Source: Candidatus Rifleibacteriota bacterium (lineage in GTDB: Bacteria > Muiribacteriota > Ozemobacteria > Ozemobacterales > Ozemobacteraceae). From it: DNA of 13,489 nt. Positions 1 through 7,866 of the stretch are shown in pieces (the first letter of the stretch is position 1; every line of letters starts with the position of its first letter). Both the position numbers and the translations under genes were made by a program. The stretch is from contig JAQUZA010000037.1 of the NCBI GenBank assembly GCA_028691595.1, positions 1-13,489 on the forward strand, given 5' to 3'. The notes beneath the pieces were generated by a model. It was not told where the DNA came from, ran no database searches, and saw nothing but the letters and a program-made list of their open reading frames with translations.

Positions 1-761
1 CTCTCCTCAAACAACCGGATTACTCCGCCTATGCCAGATTCTATGACTATTTCGAACTGGCAGGGCATGAAGAATCCGGTGAGCTGAACGTGTTTCTCGA
101 CGAACTCTTCAAGCTCAACAAGGTCAGCAGTGTAGTAGATTTTGCCTGTGGCACCGGAGCACAGAGCACCGGCCTGGCAAGGGTCGGGTATAAAGTCACG
201 GCCAGTGATCTAAACCCGGCAATGCTCAAAATTGCCGCGCGAAAAGCGGGCAAAATGAAGATAGGCTTTGTTGCTGCCGACATGAGAACCTGCAGCCTTG
301 GAACCTTTGACGCGGCAATATGTATCTTCAATGCCATAGGTCATCTTTCCCGTGATGATTGCCGGCTCTTTTTTGCAAACGCCTGTAAACAGCTCAACCC
401 CGGGGGGCTTTTTGTGGTCGATATTCTTAACTTTACGGCCATGGCTGCTGGTGTCTTTAAAGAATACAAATATATGAGCCGCGAGGCTATAGTTGACGGT
501 ATGCTGGTTCACCACGTAAGAAATTGCACTCTCAGCAAAGTGAAGCGGCAAATACGCGTCAAATCTGTGACTCGCTGGCAGGATGGTTTTAACCCGCCTG
601 CCGAAATACATGAAGACTGGCAAATGCAGATATATGATGCCGACGAGCTACGCCAGATGCTTTATGAAGCCGGGTTCACAGAAATAAATCTCTTTGGCCT
701 CACAGGAACCGAGTTTTCTGCCGAAACCACAGACAGTATTCTGGCAGTCTGCCAGAAATGA
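1..761 (+). CDS. Class I SAM-dependent methyltransferase, 5'-truncated by window edge
   Basis: The reading frame is open from base 3 to the TGA at 759-761, giving 252 visible residues with no credible start codon, so the N-terminus lies outside the window. A GTG at 90 is in frame, but the residues before it (YARFYDYFELAG) already look like the usual pre-Rossmann helix of these enzymes, so it is probably internal. Motif I is VVDFACGTGAQS (visible residues about 44-55), the acidic motif II region is SDLNPAML (69-75), and FDAAICIFNAIGHL (about 102-115) is the typical motif around strand 4. This is a Methyltransf_25/11-type Rossmann fold using S-adenosylmethionine, probably cytoplasmic. The substrate cannot be read from the sequence; small molecules are common in this family. 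The downstream parvulin gene starts 22 bases later, so the two may be co-transcribed. Confidence 0.88.
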   Translation, partial: LLKQPDYSAYARFYDYFELAGHEESGELNVFLDELFKLNKVSSVVDFACGTGAQSTGLARVGYKVTASDLNPAMLKIAARKAGKMKIGFVAADMRTCSLGTFDAAICIFNAIGHLSRDDCRLFFANACKQLNPGGLFVVDILNFTAMAAGVFKEYKYMSREAIVDGMLVHHVRNCTLSKVKRQIRVKSVTRWQDGFNPPAEIHEDWQMQIYDADELRQMLYEAGFTEINLFGLTGTEFSAETTDSILAVCQK

Positions 762-783
762 TAACCCCGAAAGGACACATGAT

Positions 784-1062
784 ATGACAGTTGCACGCGC
801 ACGCCACATTCTCGTTGAAAGCAAAAAGGAATGTCTTGAATTACTTGAAAAAATCAATGCCGGTGAAGATTTTGCCCTTCTGGCCAGCAAACATTCAAAG
901 TGCCCATCAGGCAAGAAGGGTGGCGATCTTGGCGAGTTTTCGCCTGGCATGATGGTCAAGGAATTTGACAAAGTAGTTTTTTCAGGTAAGATAGGCGAAG
1001 TTTATGGGCCGGTACAAACCCAGTTTGGTTATCACCTTATAGAAATCACCAGTCGCACCTGA
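784..1062 (+). CDS. ppiC: Peptidyl-prolyl cis-trans isomerase, parvulin (PpiC) type
   Basis: A 92-residue single-domain parvulin that catalyses cis-trans isomerisation of Xaa-Pro peptide bonds. The whole protein follows the layout of E. coli PpiC (Par10): an N-terminal ARHILV strand with His8, the block HSKCPSGKKGGDLGEF (37-52) with Cys40, FDKVVFSG (61-68), and the closing TQFGYHLIEI (79-88) with His84. His8, Cys40 and His84 match the conserved active-site positions of parvulins. There is no signal peptide or extra domain, so it should be a soluble cytoplasmic foldase. I chose ATG 784 because AAGGA at 771-775 sits 8 bases upstream and the parvulin fold begins immediately. The same frame extends upstream to 694, but only over the methyltransferase gene. 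Its client is unknown. Confidence 0.95.
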   Translation: MTVARARHILVESKKECLELLEKINAGEDFALLASKHSKCPSGKKGGDLGEFSPGMMVKEFDKVVFSGKIGEVYGPVQTQFGYHLIEITSRT

Positions 1063-1100
1063 CCGGGTTAACAGATAAACCTATTTGATGAGGAAAGCAC

Positions 1101-1946
1101 ATGAAAATTACAGTCTGGGGCTGTAGAGGAACTTTGCCCACACCAGGAGCGCATACGCTTAAGTATGGCGGCAACACCACCTGTCTTGAAATCCGCAATA
1201 AATGTGGGTTCCCGACTATCGTTGATGCTGGTTCCGGGTTGCGAAACCTTGGCAAAAAGATTTTGCAGGAAAACGGCAGTAATGAGCTATGCCTTATGCT
1301 GACGCATTCACACTGGGATCACCTGATGGGCTTTCCATTTTTCATGCCTGCTTATTTCAGTCGTTTTAAAATTAATGTCTGCGGCATTCAATCTGCGCGA
1401 AATTACATGTGTCAGTCGCTGGCACGCCAGCTCGAAGCCCCTTACTTCCCGGTTGATTTCGAGCAGTTGAAAGCCCAGTTTAACTTTGGCTGCAGCGGTC
1501 CCGGGTGCGGGTCATGCCGCCACATGAAAATTGAAACAGTTCCGTTGAGTCACCCCAACGGCGGTTATGGGTTCAAATTCACCGAAGCTGGCAAAAGCTT
1601 TGTGCTGCTGACTGACAACGAGCTCGGCTACCAACATCCGGGGGGGCTGCTTCCCTATGAGTATGTCGACTTTTGTCGTGGTGTAGACGTGCTTTTTCAT
1701 GATGCGCAATACACCGACAGCGAGTATGAAAAAACCAGAACCTGGGGTCATTCGACCTACGCGCAGGCATTAAAGCTGGCGCTCGATGCCAAAGTTAAAC
1801 GTTTCGGAATATTTCATCATGACCCGGACCGTACCGATGACGACCTTGACCGTATTGTTGGCGAATTGCGGCAGCAGGCGGCCGAAGCTGGAAGCAACCT
1901 TGATATCTTTGCTGTTTTCGAGGGCATGACCATAGAACTGGAGTAA
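1101..1946 (+). CDS. Metallo-beta-lactamase-fold hydrolase with a Cys-rich insertion
   Basis: A 281-residue protein of the MBL superfamily. Visible metal-binding elements are THSHWDHL (68-75; His69, His71, Asp73, His74), His151 in the segment LSHPNGGYGF, Asp201 in LFHDAQYT, and a late His pair in FGIFHHDPDRTDDDLD (His239/His240). A binuclear zinc or iron hydrolase is expected. The start MKITVWGCRGTLP and the WGHST segment (215-219) recall the phosphodiesterase/RNase Z-like branch (PhnP, cyclic-nucleotide phosphodiesterases) rather than true beta-lactamases. The substrate is not predictable, and no signal peptide is seen. Cys131, Cys136 and Cys139 sit in a short glycine-rich insertion (CSGPGCGSC) just before the His151 strand; I do not recall this from the family. 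ATG 1101 is preceded by GAGGAAAG. glgX follows after 6 bases, suggesting translational coupling. Confidence 0.87.
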   Translation: MKITVWGCRGTLPTPGAHTLKYGGNTTCLEIRNKCGFPTIVDAGSGLRNLGKKILQENGSNELCLMLTHSHWDHLMGFPFFMPAYFSRFKINVCGIQSARNYMCQSLARQLEAPYFPVDFEQLKAQFNFGCSGPGCGSCRHMKIETVPLSHPNGGYGFKFTEAGKSFVLLTDNELGYQHPGGLLPYEYVDFCRGVDVLFHDAQYTDSEYEKTRTWGHSTYAQALKLALDAKVKRFGIFHHDPDRTDDDLDRIVGELRQQAAEAGSNLDIFAVFEGMTIELE

Positions 1947-1952
1947 CAGAAT

Positions 1953-4070
1953 ATGCACGTAAAGCCCGGAAATCCCTATCCACTCGGTGCCACCTGGGAC
2001 GGAAAGGGCGTTAATTTTGCCCTGTTCTCTGAGAATGCCGAAGGTATCGAACTTTGTCTTTTTGATCAGGAGCGCAACGAAACCCGAATTGCCCTGCGTC
2101 ATAGAACTGCTTTTGTCTGGCATATCTATATCGAAGGGCTGCAGCCCGGCCAGCGCTATGCCTATCGGGCTCACGGCCAGTATCGCCCCGAAGCCGGGCT
2201 TCGGTTCAACCCGCGAGCCCTGCTCATGGACCCTTATGCCAGGGCTCTTGATGGCACTGAAAACCATGAAGCCGGGCTTTTTGCCTACAACGTCTACAGT
2301 TCCAAAAAAGATCTTGAAATCTCGACCGAATATGCGGCGGGCACCCCACTCGGCATTGTTATCGACAACAATTTCGAATGGAATGGTGACCGGCACCCGA
2401 AATTGCCCTTTCATCGAACGGTTCTTTACGAGACGCATGTAAAGGGAATCAGCATGCTGCACCCCGAGGTGCCCGAGAAGCTGCGAGGCACCTACGCGGG
2501 CCTTGCATCAGATCCGGTCATAAGTCACCTCAAATCTCTGGGGATAACCACGATTGAATTATTGCCGGTTCACCAGCACATTGACGACCCGTTTCTTTAC
2601 GAAAAGGGCTTAAAGAACTACTGGGGTTACAGCACCCTGTCGTTCTTTGCCCCCGAGATCCGCTACAGTTCAGACAAAACACCCGGCGGCCCGGTGCGCG
2701 AATTCAAAGAAATGGTTAAAAAGCTTCATCGTGCCGGCCTGGAGGTCATTATCGATGTTGTCTACAACCACACCTGCGAAGGCAACCATAATGGCCCGAC
2801 CATGAGTTACAAGGGCATCGACAACCCGAATTACTACCGACTTGCCCGCGACAATCGTCGATTCTACAAAGATTACACCGGAACAGGCAATACCATTAAC
2901 GTTGTCAGCCCGCAGACTCTGCAATTGATAATGGACTCGCTGCGATACTGGGTTACCGAAATGCACATCGACGGCTTCAGATTCGATCTCTGTTCGACCC
3001 TGGCCAGAGAAATGCACTTCTGGAACCAGCTTTCAAGCTTTTTTACCATCATTCACCAGGATCCGGTCATCAGCCAGGTAAAACTGATCGCCGAGCCATG
3101 GGATGTCGGCGAGGGTGGCTACCAGGTTGGCAATTTCCCGGTATTGTGGGCCGAATGGAACGGAAAGTACCGTGATGTAATTCGCTCATTCTGGAAGGGC
3201 GACGGGGGTTATGCCGGCGAAGTTGGTTATCGCCTCACCGGAAGCAGTGATCTCTATGAAAATGACGGTCGCAGGCCTTATATGAGCGTAAACTTCATAA
3301 CAGCCCATGACGGGTTCACTTTACGAGACATGGTTTCATATAATGAAAAGCACAATTTCAGTAATCTCGAGCACAATCGTGACGGGCATTCTGACAACCG
3401 CTCATGGAACCATGGCCACGAGGGAGAAACCGGCGACCCGCACATTCGCAGACTTCGCTGCCAACAGATGCGTAATATGCTGGCGACTCTGCTCTTTTCT
3501 CAAGGTACGCCGATGCTTTGCGGTGGTGATGAGATAAGACGCACGCAGAAGGGCAACAATAACGCCTACTGCCAGGACAACGAAATCAGCTGGTATGACT
3601 GGAATCTTGATGAAGAAAGCCGGCGCATGCTTGATTTCACCAGGCGGCTCATCAAAATTCGCCGCGAGCACCCGGCTTTGCACCGCACCAAATTTTTTCA
3701 GGGCCGCATGATCAGAGGCAGTAATGTTCGCGACATAATCTGGTTTAGGCCAGATGGCGGCGAAATGGACGATGAAGACTGGTCAAGCCCGAACACAAGA
3801 GGGTTATCGGTATTTCTTTCAGGCACCGGTATCGATGATGTTGATGAAAATGGGGTTCCGATTCACGACGACAATCTGCTGCTCATGCTTAATGCCTCGG
3901 TAAGTGATGTTGACTTTTTTCTGCCAAAATTCGAAGCCCAATGGGAACTGCTGCTCGACACTGCCAACCCCGAAGCGGAAGAAAGGGCCGTAGCCGGGCA
4001 CAAAACCCCCATGCACGCCAGATCTTTAAAGCTGTTCAGATGCCCGCAGAAAGTTGACCCGCGCTCCTGA
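1953..4070 (+). CDS. glgX: Glycogen debranching enzyme GlgX (GH13 isoamylase-type)
   Basis: A 705-residue enzyme, normal for GlgX, that hydrolyses alpha-1,6 branch linkages of glycogen limit dextrins in the cytoplasm. The N-terminal CBM48-like domain starts with GNPYPLGATWDGKGVNFALF (residues 6-25). The GH13 barrel then shows all four conserved regions: DVVYNH (268-273), GFRFD (341-345, nucleophile Asp345), IAEPWD (379-384, acid/base Glu381) and FITAHDGF (448-455, transition-state Asp453). YWGYSTLSFFAPE (223-235) is also typical. The C-terminal beta domain runs from about residue 600 to the end. GGAG at 1940-1943 inside the preceding gene serves ATG 1953. No other glycogen gene (glgA, B, C or P) lies in the window, so it is not in a classical glg operon. 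Debranching frees oligosaccharides for phosphorolysis. Confidence 0.96.
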   Translation: MHVKPGNPYPLGATWDGKGVNFALFSENAEGIELCLFDQERNETRIALRHRTAFVWHIYIEGLQPGQRYAYRAHGQYRPEAGLRFNPRALLMDPYARALDGTENHEAGLFAYNVYSSKKDLEISTEYAAGTPLGIVIDNNFEWNGDRHPKLPFHRTVLYETHVKGISMLHPEVPEKLRGTYAGLASDPVISHLKSLGITTIELLPVHQHIDDPFLYEKGLKNYWGYSTLSFFAPEIRYSSDKTPGGPVREFKEMVKKLHRAGLEVIIDVVYNHTCEGNHNGPTMSYKGIDNPNYYRLARDNRRFYKDYTGTGNTINVVSPQTLQLIMDSLRYWVTEMHIDGFRFDLCSTLAREMHFWNQLSSFFTIIHQDPVISQVKLIAEPWDVGEGGYQVGNFPVLWAEWNGKYRDVIRSFWKGDGGYAGEVGYRLTGSSDLYENDGRRPYMSVNFITAHDGFTLRDMVSYNEKHNFSNLEHNRDGHSDNRSWNHGHEGETGDPHIRRLRCQQMRNMLATLLFSQGTPMLCGGDEIRRTQKGNNNAYCQDNEISWYDWNLDEESRRMLDFTRRLIKIRREHPALHRTKFFQGRMIRGSNVRDIIWFRPDGGEMDDEDWSSPNTRGLSVFLSGTGIDDVDENGVPIHDDNLLLMLNASVSDVDFFLPKFEAQWELLLDTANPEAEERAVAGHKTPMHARSLKLFRCPQKVDPRS

Positions 4071-4159
4071 CAGTTCTTTCTGCAGAGTTTGCCCGAGACT
4101 GTGATTTGCGTTACACTGTCGGGGTTAAGACTCTGTCCGATCGACCATTTTTTGCGTAT

Positions 4160-4172
4160 GGAGGCAGGTTTG
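4160..4172 (+). promoter_or_regulatory. Ribosome binding site and TTG start of the PLD-like gene
   Basis: GGAGG at 4160-4164 lies 5 bases before TTG 4170-4172. The next codons are AAA AAG CAT, giving a textbook signal peptide start (MKKHFISLALLF). The ATG at 4158 is in frame but overlaps the Shine-Dalgarno itself and would add only four residues (MEAG). TTG is therefore the better start. Confidence 0.7.
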
Positions 4173-5774
4173 AAAAAGCATTTTATTTCCCTTGCACTGT
4201 TGTTTGGGCTTCTCTCTGGTGGCGGTGCCGACGCTGCCGAATCAATAAACATTTATTACGGGCCTCGCGGAGGCTTCAGCAAAACGAACAACGCCAGAGT
4301 TCTGCGCTTCAGCGATGACAGCAGCAAACCAGCGACTCTGGCCAATGCTCTGATCCATTTTATCGATCAGCTCGAGCCTGGCAGCACCGCCAAAATCTGT
4401 ATGTATTCAATGAGCGATTACGCCAGCCTCGATGCCATGATCAAGGCAGCCGAAAGCAGGCAGATCAAGTTTTTGCTGCTGCTCGACGGCGTTTCGACCT
4501 GGGCTCAGGCAAGCCGCGACCGCATTGTTAAAAATGTTAAAGCTGCTGCTGAAAGGGCGATGGCCGAGAACAGACCTTTTGACTTTAAAATTGCAGCGGT
4601 ATCGACTGCGGCAATGAAGCGCAACGGCCGTGAAGCAAAACTTGAAGACGGTACTTTGATCTACGGAACCATGCATGAAAAGTTTGGAGTTTTCTACCGA
4701 CCCGGCAACCCTGTTCCCCACAGCTGTTTCAATGGCAGCGCCAACATTTCGCCCACTTCAGACCAGATTTATGCCGAAAACCGTGTCTTTTTCAAAGAAC
4801 AGCCGGCAGTGGCCCGTCAGTTCGCTGAAGAATTTGCGCGACTCTGGAATGAGTATTCTGAAATGCTGCTCGGAGATTATATCCCCGAGAAATACATTGA
4901 AACGACACATGTGCCCGGCTACGCCAGGATCATCTTCAATTCAGAGCCTGCCAACGAACTCGAACTCACACGTATCGACAACGAACTGATAAACCTGGTC
5001 AGGCGAGTTGATGCATCAGGCAGTCTTGACCTGGCAATGTTCAGTTTGACAAGAATAGAACTGGCCGAAGCCATTCTCAGAGCCGCAGAAAGAAACCCTG
5101 AAGCAAAATTCAGACTGTTGCTCGACCACGCTCAGCTTGACGATGCTGACCCGGTAGAAAGCAAGCAGGGCCCATGGCTCGAAGCAAAAGCCGCTCAGCT
5201 CGGTCTTAAAAACGTGCAGGTGCGCTACCGTTTTCGCATCAATGCTTATGGCTTCAGCAGCGAAGAAAAGAAGCCCATTCTTCTCAGTTATTTAAGCCTT
5301 TTTCTGCACCACAAAAACGTCACGGTTAATGGCCGTGAAATGGCGATCGGCAGTTATAACTGGTCGAACTCGGCCGAATACCTGAATTTTGAAAATGTCA
5401 TGATTTTCAATGGTCTTTACAACCAGCACCAAAAGCTCATAGACAGCTTCAAAGCCGAGTTTGACACCCTGTGGAACTCTCGCATGCCAGCAACGCATCA
5501 GGTAAAAGCTCCACGCAAAGGCATTCCGCAAACCGTAACTCTTTCTGAGGGCAAAGAGCTCCACCATCGTCTGCTGAAAACCCTCGCCAATGAAGAAAAC
5601 CACAAGGTTCTGGCCACCATGGATCGCGAAGCCCACAAAACCTTTGCCCAGATCAAAGAAGCCACAGGCCTCAGCGACAGACAGGTTAAAAAGGCGATTC
5701 AAGCGTTAACAAAAGAAGGGTTTATAGTCAACTGGGTCAAAGACTCTGTTGATGGCTATTCTCAGGCCGACTAG
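4170..5774 (+). CDS. Exported phospholipase D-like protein with C-terminal winged-helix-like segment
   Basis: 534 residues from TTG 4170. Residues 1-22 form a signal peptide: KK, a hydrophobic core, then a cleavage motif Ala20-Asp21-Ala22 before AES. Two PLD-type half-sites follow. The first is HEKFGVF (169-175) with NGSANIS downstream. The second is HHKNVTVN (380-387) followed six residues later by GSYNWSNSAEYLNFEN. Both keep the His and Lys of HxKx4D, but the Asp position is Tyr in the first and Asn in the second. Such proteins act as nucleases or phosphodiesterases through a phosphohistidine intermediate. Residues about 486-523 (KTFAQIKEATGLSDRQVKKA and the following EGFIVNWV strand) look like a winged helix-turn-helix. 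An exported enzyme with a DNA-binding-like tail is odd. The substrate is unknown, and activity may be altered by the Asp changes. Confidence 0.85.
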   Translation: MKKHFISLALLFGLLSGGGADAAESINIYYGPRGGFSKTNNARVLRFSDDSSKPATLANALIHFIDQLEPGSTAKICMYSMSDYASLDAMIKAAESRQIKFLLLLDGVSTWAQASRDRIVKNVKAAAERAMAENRPFDFKIAAVSTAAMKRNGREAKLEDGTLIYGTMHEKFGVFYRPGNPVPHSCFNGSANISPTSDQIYAENRVFFKEQPAVARQFAEEFARLWNEYSEMLLGDYIPEKYIETTHVPGYARIIFNSEPANELELTRIDNELINLVRRVDASGSLDLAMFSLTRIELAEAILRAAERNPEAKFRLLLDHAQLDDADPVESKQGPWLEAKAAQLGLKNVQVRYRFRINAYGFSSEEKKPILLSYLSLFLHHKNVTVNGREMAIGSYNWSNSAEYLNFENVMIFNGLYNQHQKLIDSFKAEFDTLWNSRMPATHQVKAPRKGIPQTVTLSEGKELHHRLLKTLANEENHKVLATMDREAHKTFAQIKEATGLSDRQVKKAIQALTKEGFIVNWVKDSVDGYSQAD

Positions 5775-5919
5775 ACGATTTTCTTTATAAGTCAATATCT
5801 CAGGCTATAGAAGGCAACCCGCATGGTGCCGGGTAATCAATCTTTGCACCAGGGCTTAACCGGCAGAGTCTGCCAAACTGCCCGTAAATAATCTGGCAGA
5901 AGATAAAAAAGGAAAATCG
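5775..5919 (+). promoter_or_regulatory. 145-base leader with competing inverted repeats upstream of the transketolase gene
   Basis: This is one of the longest gene-free stretches in the window. Hairpin A is ACCCGCA/TGCCGGGT at 5817-5834 (3-base loop, one bulged C). Element B is the near-palindrome GGCAGA-G-TCTGCC at 5862-5874. TCTGCCA (5869-5875) can instead pair with TGGCAGA (5894-5900), a perfect 7-base match just before the ribosome binding site AAGGA (5909-5913). GGTGC (5825-5829) can also pair with GCACC (5846-5850), which would break hairpin A. No T-run follows any stem, so it is not an evident Rho-independent terminator. A TATAGA at 5806-5811 could be a -10 box, but no good -35 is seen. 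It may be a regulated leader, or B could be a repressor operator. No riboswitch class is recognised. Confidence 0.35.
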
Positions 5920-7845
5920 ATGCAAACCTTTTTAATTAGCAAAAACCTTACGGATCAACTTGCCGCAGTCGACACAAACGCGGGCCTTGAAAAACTTGCC
6001 GCAGCCTACCGCATAAACTGTCTGGCAGGCCTTAAAAGTGCCTGCCATGGCTGGCTGGGAGCATGCTTTTCAAGCATGGAATTACTTACCTGTATTTATC
6101 ACCGCTATGTTAAAACACCCTTGAAACCAATGAGAGAACGGGGCAGTATTCACCTGTCAAAAGGGCATGCGGCAATGGCTCAGTATGCAATTCTGGCCGG
6201 GCTGGGCTGTTTTCCGGTTGAACAACTGACGACCTACAAGCAATCCGGGGGCCTGCCGGCACATTGTGACAGAACTGTTCCCGGAGTAGATTCTGACAGC
6301 GGCTCTCTTGGCCAGGGCTTATCAAAAGCCATTGGCGTTGCGCTCAGTAATGCTGCAGCAGGCACCAGACAGCCAGTTTTCGCTCTTATCGGTGATGGCG
6401 AACTTCAGGAAGGCCAGGCATTTGAAGCATTTCTGACCCTTAAGAAGCTTAATCCCGGCAAGGTGATTCCAATTATCGACCGCAACCACCTGCAGTCCGA
6501 CAGCAAAACAGCAGACATCAAAGATGCCGACGACTGGGCCGGGGTTTTTACCGGTATCGGGCTCAAGGTTCTACAGATCAACGGTCACGCTGCCGGCGAA
6601 ATATGCGCGGCAATAGACCAGTTGCTGGCTGCGGATGTTCCAGGGGTAATCATTGCCAAAACTGTTAAGGGAGGCGGGGCCAGTTTGACCGCCATGCCGC
6701 ACGATACCGCCAGAAGGGCCGGCAAATGGCACGGGCAAATACCCGATGATGATGAATACCTCGAAATACTTAAAGAACAGTCTGAGAAAACCGGCGACAG
6801 CGAAATTCAGCAGAGCTTTGCCGAATATCTTGGTCAGCTTGATAAAACCGGCATGGCCACCGCTCAAGCTCAGCCTGCAACCACCAGGGATGTTTCCACT
6901 GGAGAAGCTTTTGCGGCTGCCCTGCTCGACATGGGTGCCGGCGACCCCGATATTTTTATTCTCGACGCAGACCTCGAAAAATCATGCAAACTCGGCGAAG
7001 TGGCACGTCGCTTCGGTGAACGCTTTCTCGAGATTGGCATCAGCGAACAGGACATGTGTTCAATCGGTGCCGGCCTGGGGCTTTCGGGCCGGATTGCCGT
7101 CATCAACACCTACGCATCATTCTTTAAACGCAGTCTTGATCAGATTTTTGCCTGCATTACCGAAAAAGTTCCGGTCATTTTTGCCGCTCACTACTCTGGT
7201 GCCGATTACTTCACTGATGGAAAAAGCCACCAGGCGATCAACGATCTCGGGCTGATGCAGGCCCTCGGCGACATAGACATTTTCGAACCAATTGACGCTG
7301 CAAGCACAGGAAGATTGCTTTCTTTGACTCTTCAACGCATGAAAAGTGAGATAGCTTCATCCGGACGCAGTCGCCCGGCATATTTCAGACTGCATCGCAC
7401 CCCTGCCCCGGAGTTTCCGGCACTGCCATATTTTGTTGGCAACCCGGCCATCTTCAACTCACCTCTGGCAGCCGAAAAACGCAACATACTGTTCACTTCC
7501 GGCCCACACATGCTCAGAATCGGGCTGCAGGCCGCCAAAACCCTCGAAAGTGATGATATAAACCTCGATGTCGTCGCGATCGCGCAATTCGAAGATCACG
7601 ACAAATATCTTAAAACCCTTGTCGAAAAAGGTTTTCGTCTTTTTTCGCTTGAAGATCACCGCCGCGAAACGGGCATCGGTAGCTTTATAGCATCACTGGG
7701 GTTCCGAAATCCGGTACGAATTGGGGCCCGCCACTACTGTCAGTCAGCCATGAAATTTGAGGAAATGCTTGCCGGCCATTGCATTACTGCAGAAGATGTA
7801 TGTAAAGTAGTGAAGAAGGTTCTCGGCTGCAGTCATGAAAAATAA
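5920..7845 (+). CDS. Transketolase-like thiamine diphosphate enzyme, N and C halves fused
   Basis: 641 residues, close to usual transketolase length. It should transfer two-carbon ketol units between sugar phosphates using thiamine diphosphate and Mg2+. The N-terminal half has HLSKGHAAMAQY (78-89), GSLGQGLSKAIG (128-139) and the cofactor motif GDGELQEGQAFEA (158-170), ending at the metal-site Asn189 (IIDRNHLQSD). A Gln/Ala-rich linker spans about 285-325. The C-terminal half has LEIGISEQDMCSIGAGL (370-386) with the probable catalytic Glu376, and SHQAINDLGLM (436-446). The C half reads more like the separate-subunit (TktC) type than E. coli TktA, and the usual GEDGPTHQP is FTDGKSHQA, so the acceptor sugar is uncertain. 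AAGGA at 5909-5913 supports ATG 5920. gloA follows after 21 bases. Confidence 0.88.
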   Translation: MQTFLISKNLTDQLAAVDTNAGLEKLAAAYRINCLAGLKSACHGWLGACFSSMELLTCIYHRYVKTPLKPMRERGSIHLSKGHAAMAQYAILAGLGCFPVEQLTTYKQSGGLPAHCDRTVPGVDSDSGSLGQGLSKAIGVALSNAAAGTRQPVFALIGDGELQEGQAFEAFLTLKKLNPGKVIPIIDRNHLQSDSKTADIKDADDWAGVFTGIGLKVLQINGHAAGEICAAIDQLLAADVPGVIIAKTVKGGGASLTAMPHDTARRAGKWHGQIPDDDEYLEILKEQSEKTGDSEIQQSFAEYLGQLDKTGMATAQAQPATTRDVSTGEAFAAALLDMGAGDPDIFILDADLEKSCKLGEVARRFGERFLEIGISEQDMCSIGAGLGLSGRIAVINTYASFFKRSLDQIFACITEKVPVIFAAHYSGADYFTDGKSHQAINDLGLMQALGDIDIFEPIDAASTGRLLSLTLQRMKSEIASSGRSRPAYFRLHRTPAPEFPALPYFVGNPAIFNSPLAAEKRNILFTSGPHMLRIGLQAAKTLESDDINLDVVAIAQFEDHDKYLKTLVEKGFRLFSLEDHRRETGIGSFIASLGFRNPVRIGARHYCQSAMKFEEMLAGHCITAEDVCKVVKKVLGCSHEK

Positions 7846-7866
7846 TTCATCGCAAGGAGTAAGCCA

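Noticed and set aside
2189..2279. Repeated GAAGCCGGGCTT segments within glgX
   Set aside because: They encode Glu-Ala-Gly-Leu twice in the same gene and sit inside conserved coding sequence, so this is probably codon coincidence.
1770..2462. A 230-codon open frame on the minus strand across the MBL and glgX genes
   Set aside because: It lies opposite two well-supported genes with intact catalytic motifs, has no ribosome site, and its product has no recognisable domain.
4092..4123. Imperfect hairpin (CCCGA...TCGGG with an inner TGTGA/TTACA) between glgX and the PLD-like gene
   Set aside because: No T-run follows and the stem is interrupted, so it is not supported as a terminator. The remaining spacer shows no convincing promoter.
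4089..4169. Longer version of the PLD-like gene starting at TTG 4089 or ATG 4158
   Set aside because: The longer start adds a non-conserved stretch ahead of a clean signal peptide, and ATG 4158 overlaps the GGAGG that correctly spaces TTG 4170.
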